This document shows, piece by piece, positions 24,961 through 37,049 of a stretch of DNA of 64,000 nucleotides. Position 1 is the stretch's first letter, and every line of letters starts with the position of its first letter. The translations under genes and the position numbers were made by a program. This stretch comes from Campylorhamphus procurvoides (taxonomy: Eukaryota; Chordata; Aves; Passeriformes; Dendrocolaptidae). The notes under the pieces are model-generated. The model did no database searches. It was not told the DNA's origin and was given only the letters and a program-made list of their open reading frames with translations. The stretch lies in the NCBI GenBank assembly GCA_013396655.1, contig WBMV01007387.1:359128-423127 (forward strand), given 5' to 3'.

Positions 24961-25650
24961 TCTGACGAAGTTCATGGTGCGGAACATTATCGGGTACCCC
25001 TGGGCTACTCCCCCGGGAAAGTTTTGATCTCACCATTGGCAGTGGCCATGGGGCTGTCGAGGGGAATGTCCCCACAAGGCTAGCAGGCAGTGGTAATTGT
25101 CAGCCCTGGCGTGCACAGGCTGCCGAGGAGTAGTGCTATTATCGGGTAACGTGTCTGGTTCCTTTACAGACCCGGTTAACAAGAAGGGCCGGGACAGGGG
25201 GGGAGTGGGGAAATTCCTACATTGTGCAAAGGACTCTTTTCTGCCCCCCCCTGTTGTTTGGACCCCTGCCACTGTTTAAATTTAAGCAGATTTGCTATCC
25301 CAACATCTGCAGTTTGATTATTTGACTATTGCCTGGCTCTGGGTCAAACCACAGCAGAATACACTAGTCTGTGATTTACAGCCTGGGCTGTGATTATAAT
25401 GGTTTTATTTTAGTTGGACCCCTATTTACAAGCTCATTTGTATTAGTGCACAGTGTTATAATAACAATGGTAGAATTATTAGGTCTCGCAGAAACAATCG
25501 CACATAGTAAATGGCTGCAGCTCACAGGGTGCTGCTTAAGTGCTCTAACAGCCCGGCGCTGTCTGTAACACAGAGCTTGCCATTTTAATAGCAAGGTGGG
25601 GAGGGGAGCGAGAAGAGGACCGGAGAGGGGGAAGGAGCTGGGGAGAAACG
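24961..25650. promoter_or_regulatory. candidate distal regulatory element (CpG-rich part plus AT-rich homeodomain/SOX part)
   Basis: The first 240 bp (24,961-25,200) contain 11 CpG dinucleotides, dense for this window. Next come a G-quadruplex motif (25,186-25,210), about 250 bp without CpG that is rich in TAAT/TTATAAT cores, a SOX-type AACAATGG (25,463-25,470), and then a G/A-rich tract (25,595-25,647). An 11-mer, ATTATCGGGTA, occurs twice (24,986 and 25,138). There are no repeats and no plausible protein. The layout suggests an enhancer or an unannotated promoter. It is an inference from composition, as conservation and chromatin cannot be seen here. Confidence 0.35.
25186..25210 (+). other. 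potential G-quadruplex motif
   Basis: The G tracts are 3, 3, 7 and 4 with loops of 2, 3 and 3 bases, a canonical pattern. It sits at the border between the CpG-rich and AT-rich halves of the regulatory candidate above. Confidence 0.65.
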
Positions 25651-28600
25651 TGCTTGTTATTCATTCTTTTCTAAGTAAATAGAAAGGACGTGTGTTTCCT
25701 GGACTAGCAACTGAAAACAAATGCTGAGAGGGGAAGGAGCTGGTGTTTCCCTCCCCCAGGGTTAAATAAGGTACTCTGCCATGTGAAACCCCATGGTGGG
25801 TGTGCCAAGGGGCACCGTGTCCATGGGGAGGGTTGTGGATAGCCCAGGGTGTCTTAGCTTGCACTGGAGAGCCCATGACCACCTGTGCTGGAAGTAATGG
25901 TGGTGCAGAAGCTGATCCCCATAGAGCTGGGGGATGGAGGAGGCAAGGCCAGGGAGTTTGGTGGCCCTGGTGAGGGGCTGAGGTCACCCCACAAGCCCTG
26001 GTTTGGGATGGTGTGAACCACTCTCAGGGTGTCCCACCAGCACACAGGGCAGAGTCACTACCCTGCAGGCGTTTTTGAGGCTTGCCTTGGGACCCCGGTC
26101 TCACAGAGACCCTCCCTTGTCAATAGCAGGAGGAATATTCAGGGCTTTACCCAGCACACCACGGATGCTGAACCCACCAGAGCCCACCACAAGACCTTGG
26201 CTGCATAAGGCTGGAGCAGTCCACTGCTGCAGACCTCACCTATTTGATCTGCCAGGGTGGGGAGCACCAGCAGCTCCCACTGGAGACATTTGTGAAAATG
26301 TGGTCCTTTAAGTGATTCGTGGCTCTGGGGGATCAGTGGCACAGCTGGGATGGGCAGGATGGAGAGGAAGCCAGGCTTCAGTCCCTGCCACACTCCAGCT
26401 GTCCCTGAAGGGAGCGGGGAAAGGACAGCTTGTCTCCTTTGTGGAAATGCTGTCCAAGGAACTTCCACCTCCTGCCCCACCACTGATCAAAGCATGAGTA
26501 TTAAAAACTTATGATTTTCTAGTCACAGATTGAAAAAAAATCTTGATTTGAATTTATTGCCCAGAAATAAAGACATCACAGCCCAGACTGCTCTCATACT
26601 CTCATATTTTAAAGTTTTAGACACTCTTTTTCCACTGTGTAGAATATATGCAGAGGATATGCCCACAAATGAAGTCAGAATGCAGAGTAAATAAAAATAT
26701 AAAAACCCTGTACACATATCGCACAAGGAAGTGAAGCTAAACATATCTGAGCTCTACATTGTCAAGATGCCTCTGAACAAATATGACTGAGTTAAGACTC
26801 CTGGAACTATGGCCACAATATTGTAGGGACATTTGCTAGAGCACATCATAGTCTGGCTAACTCAGACTATATATTAGCATAATAGCTGGAGGTCTCTACC
26901 TGTTTTCACAGTCTTCAAAATCAAATAGAAAAATCAAAGGAAGATTATGACCAAGAGTTATTTTGACTTTTTGTAAAGGATGTAAGACAAGGAAATAAGC
27001 CCTGCAAGTTTGGCCAGAGGTAAATCCATTCCCTGACACGACTCTCTCAACTATCATCCAAGACTGCACATGAAGAATAGATGAGCTGAATCATCCTCTC
27101 CCTTGTGTCTATGGAAGAAGCACAGGCCAAGAAAACCATTTCATATGCATGTTTCAGAGAAATAACTCTAGATGCCTGAGATTAAATCAGATTTAAAATC
27201 CTCTGTTTAAGATGATGGTTATAAAATTGGGTGTCCTTGATGCCTGTCCTGTGCTTAGCTACCCTTCCTCTTACAGATGTTGTTTGGTATTGCTGACCAG
27301 CTCTGTTCAAAGGTAAAACCCTTCAAAGCTAAGAGAAAAAGTAGTATTTCTCTTCATCTGGCTGACCTCTCTCTTTGTACCTCTCTCTGTTTAAAAGCCA
27401 CTGGTTTCCTGGGTGTTTTAGTCATTTCTAAAAGAACCTTCTGACTAGGATTCAGTATATTGAGAGTTTTTAGGGCTTTCTGCAGTCCCTTTGTACTAAT
27501 TGATTCCTCAGTGCATTAGCATCACCAAAGCTAGATTAATCTTCTTTTCATTTTAGTACTGCTCTGTCAACATAGTTTATTGAACCTGGTACAGTTTTAC
27601 CACTTGCTTTTACCTCCTCTAAGATGGCTTTTCTCTAAAGTATGTCCTGAGAAAAAAAAATCCCACTTTAAAACTATCTCTGGCCAAGCTGTGGAGCGGA
27701 ATTGCTCTCCTGTGGAGCATAATCCAGTGCCAAAATCCCTCCTGCCACACCACAGATGCCAGATTTCCCAGCAGCTGGCATGTCATCCTGTAGCTTTAGG
27801 AATCAAGCTGTGTCTTTTTTGTCAGGGAAAAATTAGGATGGACTCATCTGCTAAAGGGAATGACTAGTGGGAGATACATTCACACATAGGCTGTGCAGCC
27901 TGGGCTCTTCTCATGGATGTAACAAAACAGTTCTGCAGTACAAAACTTGTTTTCTGATGAAGCCAAACATCTTTGTATTTCTCAGAGGCCACTGAAAAAT
28001 CAGGCTGAGAAGTAATTCCTATGTAATTACCCAGCTTATAAAAGAGATTTCAAAGGAGAGGATTTATAGATGGTCTCTCCTGAGCTCATTTATACCGTGC
28101 CACAATAGTCTGGGAAAAGCAATCTTTCTGCTTGTTTATATGGATGGCACAGATTGCAACGGGGCCAGCCCTGCCTTCCACACTGAACCTGATGAAGCTG
28201 AAGCTGGTGCTAAATTGCCACTGACTTCAGTGGCAGATGCACATGATCTCTTCTGAATTAGGTTTACACTGTTTTTTCTTCTTTTTACTTAAATAAGGAT
28301 CAGTTCTTACGAACTTTCTGTGCATTGACTGCTTCTACAAACTTCAAGGATGTATTTGATTGGATGAAGATTATTTCCTCATATATGGTTTGCAAGGATA
28401 GAGCCAAATATGCACACATCTTGCCTAAGAGGGCTGAAACAGAGTTTAGCTTACTCATCTGCTTCTGTCACTTGCAGTGAACTTGACTGGTAGCTCTGCT
28501 CTGGCTTCAGCATGGTGCTAAATACTTTGCAGCACAGCACTTCCCAAAAGTGCTGGGAAGCCCAGCATCTGCAGGGAAAGTCAAACAAACAGACTGGAGA

Positions 28601-30723
28601 ATTTAATTGTAGAGTTCCCACACACAGCTCTGCATTTAAAGTGAGTATAAACAAATAGATCTGACAAGCTGGGCTACTTTGAATAAAGTGAGCGATGCAC
28701 ACCAGAGAAAAATAAGTTTGCATTTGTGATATTCTAATCACTTATACTTTCATTAAACAAAATACTTAAGTAGATCTTATGCTTCAATGAAGTTGAAGGA
28801 ACTTAAGTATATGCTTTAAATTCTGTAAGTGTTTAAAAGTACTGCCAAGCAAGGATGCAAGTCCTCAAAGTGCTTGGGCTGAGTGCATACTTAAGTGTTT
28901 TGCTGAATCAGATCCATGGTGTCACAGAGACTCAAAATGAGCTCAGAGGTTTCAGCTCAGATGAAGGATAAAGCCAAACAGCATAACAGGAAACTCTCAG
29001 GATTTTCCAGAGTGCATAATTAGATTAAATGGGCAATCCCATTTTGGGATTATGAATGGGTTTGGGGTTTTTTAGATAATTAAAAAGAGAAAGCCTTCCT
29101 TTGCAGACATACACAACATCTATCAGGTTGCTTTGCCTATGCTTGCACTTTCCTAGTATCTGCCATTTCAAAATTAAGCAAATGTCAATGACGCTGCAGT
29201 TTAGTCCTGAGTAATGAAAAATGTCCAGCTTGTGAGAGCAAATTCTTCTTCTGTGTTCATCTAGATAGCATTAAATTCCTTCCCAGATTTTTCTTGGCCA
29301 ACTAAATAGATTGTAATGGTATTGCAAGTAGAACGTAACGCTGACCAGAGCAGTTACATCTAAACTGTGCCAACCATACATTTCAACAATCAATTCTTCT
29401 TGATCATATATTTTATGGCACAGAAGTGTATTTAGTTTAATATACATATTTAATTTACGTATTTTAAATAAGTTTCTCCTACCCCTGTTCAGTGTTAGCC
29501 ACATCTAATGCCTGCAGAAATGCGTTAAGCAGAGCAGATTTATCCCATTACTTCATGTCTTTATTCCCCTTAAAATTCTATCCTATTACCTGGCCACAGC
29601 CTGATCATGCCCTTCAGCACTACTGATTTTCAAGGAGGAGATAACTGCTTTGAAATTGATGGAAAGGGTCATAAGGAAAACCAAAGACATAAAAAGTGTC
29701 TGATATCTTCATGCTGACCTTGTCTGTAACTGCTGTGTGATACCTTTCAACTGCTTGAATTTATTCAGTCATCCCAGAACAAGTCCTGAAACTGTACCCT
29801 CTGTCAAGCAAAATTTAATTGTTTGTAACAAAGAAATTGCACCCCTAAGGAGAACTAGGCTATCTTTTATCTACAGTAATCTTATGCTTCATGCATCCTG
29901 TCTGCTGGTGTTCTGCAACCTCCCCACTCCAGGGCCAGGGCCCTTGGGGCAGGAATGTCTGCCAGTCCCTTTTAGCTGGGCTCAGATAGCCCCAAATGTG
30001 GCTGACCCACCAGGAGCTGAGGTTGGGTGACCCATGCTGACTGCTTGCAGGCACACTGGGGTGTCTACACCATGTGCCTCAAATAGCAGCTTTTCTTTCT
30101 TCTGAGATGTCTCAGCAGTTCCCCATCATCTTCCATCCTCCCAAGGGCTGCCTAACGCAGTGTCCATCCCAGGACCTCAAACGTACCTTGATGCCTGGAG
30201 TTGGGATCACAGACCACACTTGACTGAACAGTGTTTTACCAAAAATGAAAACAACCCTGAACTGTAAAAGCAGATCCATTTCCAAGATTTTGCTGCTTTC
30301 CTTTGCCTTTCATACTCCTTTTACACATCTGACTTTGGAGCGGGTTAGCAGTAGGGCTTAGAATCCAGAAGTTATGAAGATGTATGAGGGTTTGATTCTC
30401 TGTGGGCCTCCCTTCACCTACTGCAGCTCCACGAGGGTGACAGAGTAGTCCAGCCTCTAGATGAGGGTCGCCCTTTCTTCCAGTGCAGGCAATCTGTGCC
30501 AAGGGCCCTCACTGGGAATTACAAGATGTTGCTCTGTCCCAGCTCATGTGTCCTCACCTCACTGTATGCACAGTTGTATAGATGTCACACATATCCTTTT
30601 TCTCAGGCTTCAGCTCCACAGTGCCATGGCCAAATGCAGGGAAAGCCATAAGTTGCCATTTTCTGCTGTCAGCAAATTGGTACACAGATGATCCCAAAAC
30701 GAAGTGTGGAGGCAGCATTTGCA

Positions 30724-30753
30724 TGCTGCTTGACTGCTGCTGACTGCTGCTGC
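30724..30753. repeat. CTG-rich short tandem repeat
   Basis: Imperfect units of CTGCTGCTGA/CTGCTTGA repeat three times over 30 bp. It is too short to be of structural note. Confidence 0.8.
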
Positions 30754-33700
30754 AAAGGGGACAAAACCTGCGAATTGACTTTTCCAATATATTCCTTTAA
30801 AGGCAAGATCTGACTATAATTACTTCTAAACCCCACCATTATATCACAATAGACAGTGTCCTGCTGCATCAGCTTTAAAATATACGGAATTCAGGACCAG
30901 TGAAGTCCGAGACCTCCTGCGAGTGATAGGGTCCTCAGTAATATGGAAATTAGCAGCTGGAAGATAAAGATGCCAAGGAAAAATGAACCACACAGACCTT
31001 TCAAAAGCACTTGAGAAAATATCATTCAGAATGCTCAATTAAATATGGATATTGTTCAAAACGTATGGGCGGAGGCAGCAGCAGCCAAGGAACAGCTGTG
31101 CCTGTTGAATCCCATCCCTGTATTTGAGCAATAGCACAAATCCCCACAGATGTGGGATCTTTTTTATTATCTTTCCTCTGCCCCACATATACTTATCTTT
31201 ATTTATAGTATCTCTAAAAGCATCTCAGGTTGTAACCTTGATTTATAATACTGGAAATGCTGGTGCACTGTTCTGTTTGCATACAAGTTAGCTAGGTGGA
31301 TTGCATAGCCGGGCTGTAATGTTACTGTGAAGAATAGCAGATGTTTAGCTGTTTTCATTTCCACTCCTCGGTGGACAATCAACAAAGTCTGATAACTTCT
31401 CTTGCTTGCTATGGGGTGGCCCAGAAGTCTAAGTGGGGGGTCTGGCCAGAGAATAACATACTACTGGATCAGCAGAATACCTCCATCAGCATTTACATGG
31501 GCTTAATGACAATAGATAGCTCAGTAATTTGGGCATTGTTTAGAGCTTTTCGTGTACTTCTGATTGCCCTAGGTCTGTTGCCAAACTTTTTTGGGTTGTT
31601 TTGCATATGAGATACATACTGTGGGACTTCCCACAGGATGTCAGGCACCTTTCTTTTCTTTTTTCGGGAACTGAAAACACACAGTACAGAGGGCTGAGAA
31701 ACATTTTCCCCCTAGTGACTGTTTTCACTAAAACAGAAACACCTTTATTATAAGTGAGTTTCCCATAAGCTCTTAATGAGAAACCTCCTACTTTTCAGAG
31801 GAAAACAAACAAACAAGCAAAAATCCTGAACCCACCATTGTGCTCAGCAGGTTCCTCCAGGTAAGAATCTAGCCAGTCTGCAAAAATTGTGCTGTGCAAT
31901 CCCATCGAAATGCAAGAAACCAACTAATACTCTCACTCATCCCTCAGCCAAGCCATCTCTCCACGTTTTTCCACTACATTTAAACTAATACCTGACCAGT
32001 CACTGCAGGGGAGCTCTGGGGAAGTCCTAGTCAGCATGATGTGGAATCTGTGTCACCCAAGCAATGTCACTATTTGCACCAGTACAATTCAGCTCAGCTT
32101 CACTCATTACTCTTGATTGATCAAGATGCATTGGAGCCTCACTGAATTGTAAACCAGCGGAGTGAATGGAATATCAAAGCTGAATCATGATGGCCTAGTG
32201 TAGGTTGATCTAAAATTACTCAAGAAGTGTGGCTACTTGAAAGGGTGTTAACTTCACCAATGTCAAGGGAGTTGTTCTTGTTTTGTGCCACTGTAAACAA
32301 GAGCAGAGCTAAGCCGTGAGTCATCACCCATCTCTCTTTTGCCGCTTCTATTTTCAGAGCAAATCTACTTGCTTTGCTGCTGGCTGAGCTTGCAGAGATG
32401 CTTTTTGGAGCTTCTTGCTGGTTAAACAGGAGTAGACTTTGTTCTCTGTGGGAGAGCAGAGAGAATCAGGATGTTATGAGCTGGGAAATGCTGAAACCCA
32501 AAGGCTCACATGGTATTTTTAGTAATATTATAAAATACAGGTGCCCCAAAGCCTAGGTTTTGTCTCAGCTGGTAACAAGCATTTGAGAGCAGTCATTCTG
32601 TGGCTATACTGTGTTCCCAAAGAAAGTGCTTGTCCCAAGTGATTAAAAAAAAAAAAAGGAGGTTCCAGGGGGAAAAGTTTATATTACTTGGACCTGGACA
32701 AAGATGCCTGAGGGGAATAGTTGCTTTGAACCCCTGAAGTAGCTTTGCATTATCATATAATCAGGAGGTATTTTCAGTAGAGACAGCTATTTAAAACTCA
32801 CTCTTCTGACACAGGCATGCAGAAGCAGGATGCATCTGTTTTCTAAGACAGGCGATGTAGCAATCTATCAGCTGAGAAACATCTGAAAAAGGGTGGTTTT
32901 CCTCAAAAGGAAAATGGTTAAAGAAAGCATGTGGCTCTCAGAGGAGAAATACTTTATTATTATTAAAGAATCCAGTCCATAAAACATTTTTAGTCTGACA
33001 TTTAGCATTTGAACTATACCATGTGGTCCAGCATTGTAGCTATTAAAATCACTTGTTTGCACCCACCAGCCAGCAAGTAATTTTGTGGCCAAGGTGCTGT
33101 GTTCTTATCTTCCTTTTCCACCCAAGCTGCTCCTAGCTGTCTGGTCTTTGCTTTCATAAACCACTCATTTTCACCAGGCCTGAAAACAAGATGGGGTAGA
33201 AGCCACTACAAATTAACAGGTCCTGTTTGCAGACTTAGGGGTGAGTACCATGTCCATGGGAACTAATGAGAGTCATGTCTTTCATGCACACATTGCTTTT
33301 GGATACAGTTTGTCCTGAATATTGTTATACTGGCAAAGATCGGCAAAATAGGATGAAATTCTTCCCTGTGCAGGCAGATGGAATGGGGTATTACTTTGCC
33401 ACAGTCTCCTTTGAGCTTAGTTTGACAATGCAGCAATGTACTGCCTTTCTGTTGGTCTTCTGAAAATTAGTGAATTCCAGTCTTAGAACTTAACTGGTGT
33501 CACGTTGTTATGAATCACCACCAAAATATTGTCAGCATTCCTTGGAATAAATAAAAAACACAAGCAAAAGCAAAAGAACTAAATAGAAATTTAGTCCATA
33601 CATTAGGAGCCACAAGATTACTCTAGTTAGAGCCCTCAAAGTCTTTATATAGTTACTTGACTAAAGTTACCTCTTTGTTTCTTTTGAGCTACATTTTCTT

Positions 33701-36700
33701 TAATTTGCAATCAGGCCAAGTTGGGCTGATTGGTGTTTCTGTGCTGCAGCCCAGCAATCAAACAAAATAGCATACCATGCTGGCAAACATAGAGAGAGTT
33801 TGTGAACTGCAAGCTCCACTGTGGTGTGTGTGCACGCACGTGTAGATATGCGTGAGTAGGAAGAAATTGGAAGAAATCCTCCTACCACTAGGATGGGTTC
33901 TGCTGCTATTGTACCCAGGCATTTTCCATGCAACCCTGTTGACCTTGGTGGAGTTACTCCATCCACATGACAAGAATCCTTAAAACAGAACTTCTGCTAT
34001 GGGAAGTCAATGGGAACTATGCCACATCCATTGGCTTCATGAAGAACAGTAATGTTGTTGGTTTAAAATTACAGTCAGCTTTCAATTTTTATTTCTGGCT
34101 TAGGAGGGAGGAACTTAGAGAGGAAAACAAACAGAGAGAAACATTGATTAAAGGAGTTTGAGACCAGCATCACTATGCTTTCTCAGAACAACAGGAACAC
34201 AACACATCTCCAGAAGAATACAGACTGAAGTCAAATTGCATGACTTGTATATTTTCACTTAGAAAAAGCTCTGTGGGGAAAAATGTTAATGATTTTTAAA
34301 TAATGGTCTATTTTGCAAGGAAAAATTTTCCAAGCAGTCTTTGCCTCCAAAGCAATTGCTGACCATTTAATGACATAGTAAGTATCAAATACTGGCAGAA
34401 AGTTCATGTGGTAAGGACCATATAATCACAAAGTAAATTCACCGTTACTTTTGCCTTAAAAACCAGCACACGTGTTAAATGATATTTTTGGGTCTACTGT
34501 GTATAATTACCAAGCATTGTACACTTCGGGAATATATAATTACTGTGTATAGTCCTTGCACTAGGAGCACACAATTACTCCCTCAGCATCCCTTGGACAC
34601 TATTACTGTCCTGTCTGGTGGGCCAAGTGTAAGCCCAAATATAGGATCCTTAGTGACCAGGACTTGGCAACTGTCACATAAATAGCCAAGTCAACATCTT
34701 GCCCTGTTATGGTTTCCTTGAGAAAGCTTTGGCCAACATCTAAGGCAAATGTTGCAAAGGAACTACAGACTTAGTTGCTTTAACTTTATCTCAAGGACAA
34801 AGCTGTTTCATCAGCCTGCGTTTTCCACTTGTCATTGGATTACTGCACTGGACAACACTGTGTCCACCTTCAAATGGAGATAAAAAAATCAAAAATAGGT
34901 GCAGGAAAAAGAAAGACACTGTGACTGGAAAACATGCCTGACAGGCAGACACTTAAGGCATCAACAGGAAGTTCAAAGGGGTGAGTGGAGTAAACACAGA
35001 GTAGAAAGTCAACTAAAGGCACAACAAAATAGGTGTCTGGGAATTAATGTCAGACAAGATCAACTGAATAATTAAGGGTAACAGTTCTAGCAGTCAAAGT
35101 AATTAACCACTGAATCAAACTGCTCTTGAAACTATGAAGCCTTCACCTCTGAATGTCTCCTAATTCGGGTCTGGAAGGTCTTTCTGGAAGGAAGACAAAC
35201 AAAATACAGGGCTTAGGTGAAACAGAGCATCAGTCTACAGCCTTCAACACACACAGGGTCACACTGGTGCTAGTGAGAAACATCTCAAAATCCTGATGAG
35301 AGAACTCAGGAATCAGAAACATCGCAGGCTGAGCCTAGATAAGAGACTCAATGACAAAATGAACTCTGAAGGCTGCTGTGTTTGAAGACTGACCCCATTG
35401 CCATCCTCAAGAGTTCTATGAGGTGCAGAGTGTGGTGCAGAGCCAAGTACGTGACAGCTCTTTGGGATGGTGCTTGGGGTGTGCTGGGGGGGACACTGAG
35501 CAGGAGCAGCATCCAAAGCTTTGTGGAGCAGAACAGTTCCTGCACAGGGAGCACAGCATGAAGGGTTTGTAAAAGGGGCAAGGATAAAGGAGAAAATGAG
35601 GAAACTTCTTGGGAAAGGCTCCACACAGAAATACAGTGCATAAGGGCATTTTCCACCTTACTGCATATTGAGCAGATGACTGTAACGATGTGGCTGCCTG
35701 AGGCTTAACTTCTCAGAGCTGGGCAGAAAACTGCCCATTACCTGGAAGGAGAGTGGTGAAACCACCAGTCATGCAGCTGCTGCTGGGCTTCTAGAGGGAT
35801 GAGACAGTGGGCCAGTTCACAGGCTAAACAACTGAATGAATCCCTCAGGGATGTTGCCTGGTGCTGTGGATGTGATAGCCAGTGTCAGCGTTCCACAAAA
35901 GAGAGAAAACCAGAATTAGAGCCAGACATGATATCACATCAAATTTCCAGGGAATGCACAGAACAATTAACTGGAATAAAATATTTTGCCAGAAAACTGC
36001 CAGTTTTATGAAGTTATTTTCTATTGATTGCAAATCTCTAAAAACCTGTTAAATCCCACTTGTGAGGAAAAAGAATCCATTTCATTTGTAAGAGACAGAA
36101 TTAGTTGATTTCCATCAGATATCTTTGAGTCCTGAGTGTGTTCATTGTGGACTTTTTTTCAGCCAAGTTCCCAAAGCACTGAGCAAAAATATTCTCCTTT
36201 CCTTTTGGGTTCCCACTTTGACAGTTTTACCTCCCTATAGTCAGCAGCTGACGAGTGGTCTCTTGTCATTTCTAAAGACGGGAAGAGTATCACTTGAGCG
36301 TCTGAAAGTAACAACAGGACTATAAACCCAAGTCACTAGCACTCAGCCAGCCCTTCCTGTGACTCAGTGATCCTGGTATATCTGAGGCATGTCCTGGCAC
36401 TCTCGTTATCATTGTCTCACCAAGTACTTGATGCCTGAGTTTGAGAAACTTTTGTTAGTCAGAGCTGTGCTGTGTTGTTGGAGGTAGATAAGAGCTTCAG
36501 GTCACTGCAATTCAATGTATGCCTGGCTTGCTTAATCTGAAGCCTATTATATGAGGGAACAATAATCTTGATTTTCTCTGCCTTCACATTTGTACTCTGC
36601 AGCCTAGGGATCTCAAAGCAAACGCTAATTAGTAAAGCTCTCAATTTAAATAAAAAGCATAATCTTAAGATTTTGGGAGAAAAGTTAAATTTTACTTATA

Positions 36701-37013
36701 CACCCCAACTAGTGCTAACAAAATCCTGCCTGTTCATATTTTAAAAATCTCCCATATAAGTATCACAAACACATTAATTGCCAGTGGAAAGCAACTGAGA
36801 GCTATTCCAGTGTGAAGCATTTTGCCACGCATCTAAGTAGGTGATTTAACCAACCTCAGGCTAATGTCAAAGGTCTGGATGGCTCAAACACTTTCAGGCT
36901 ACTGCACTTTGCACTGCCTGACATCTGCTGTGCCTCAGCTGCAGAGATTTTGTTTGGGATAATGCTTGAAAGTATTTCCTTTGATGTTAGATAGCATTAA
37001 GTGAGTAATTGCG

Positions 37014-37049
37014 AAAAAAAAAAGAAAAAAAGAAAAAGAAGAAAAAAGA
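37014..37049. repeat. A-rich low-complexity tract
   Basis: Thirty-six bases are nearly all A, interrupted by single G (A10-G-A7-G-A5-G pattern). There is no transposon body directly upstream that would make it a retroposon tail. Confidence 0.85.

Noticed and set aside
32644..32657. Poly(A) run as a retroposed gene or SINE tail
   Set aside because: No gene-like or SINE-like body precedes it and no flanking duplication was seen. The runs at 20,443 and 58,562 were rejected for the same reason.
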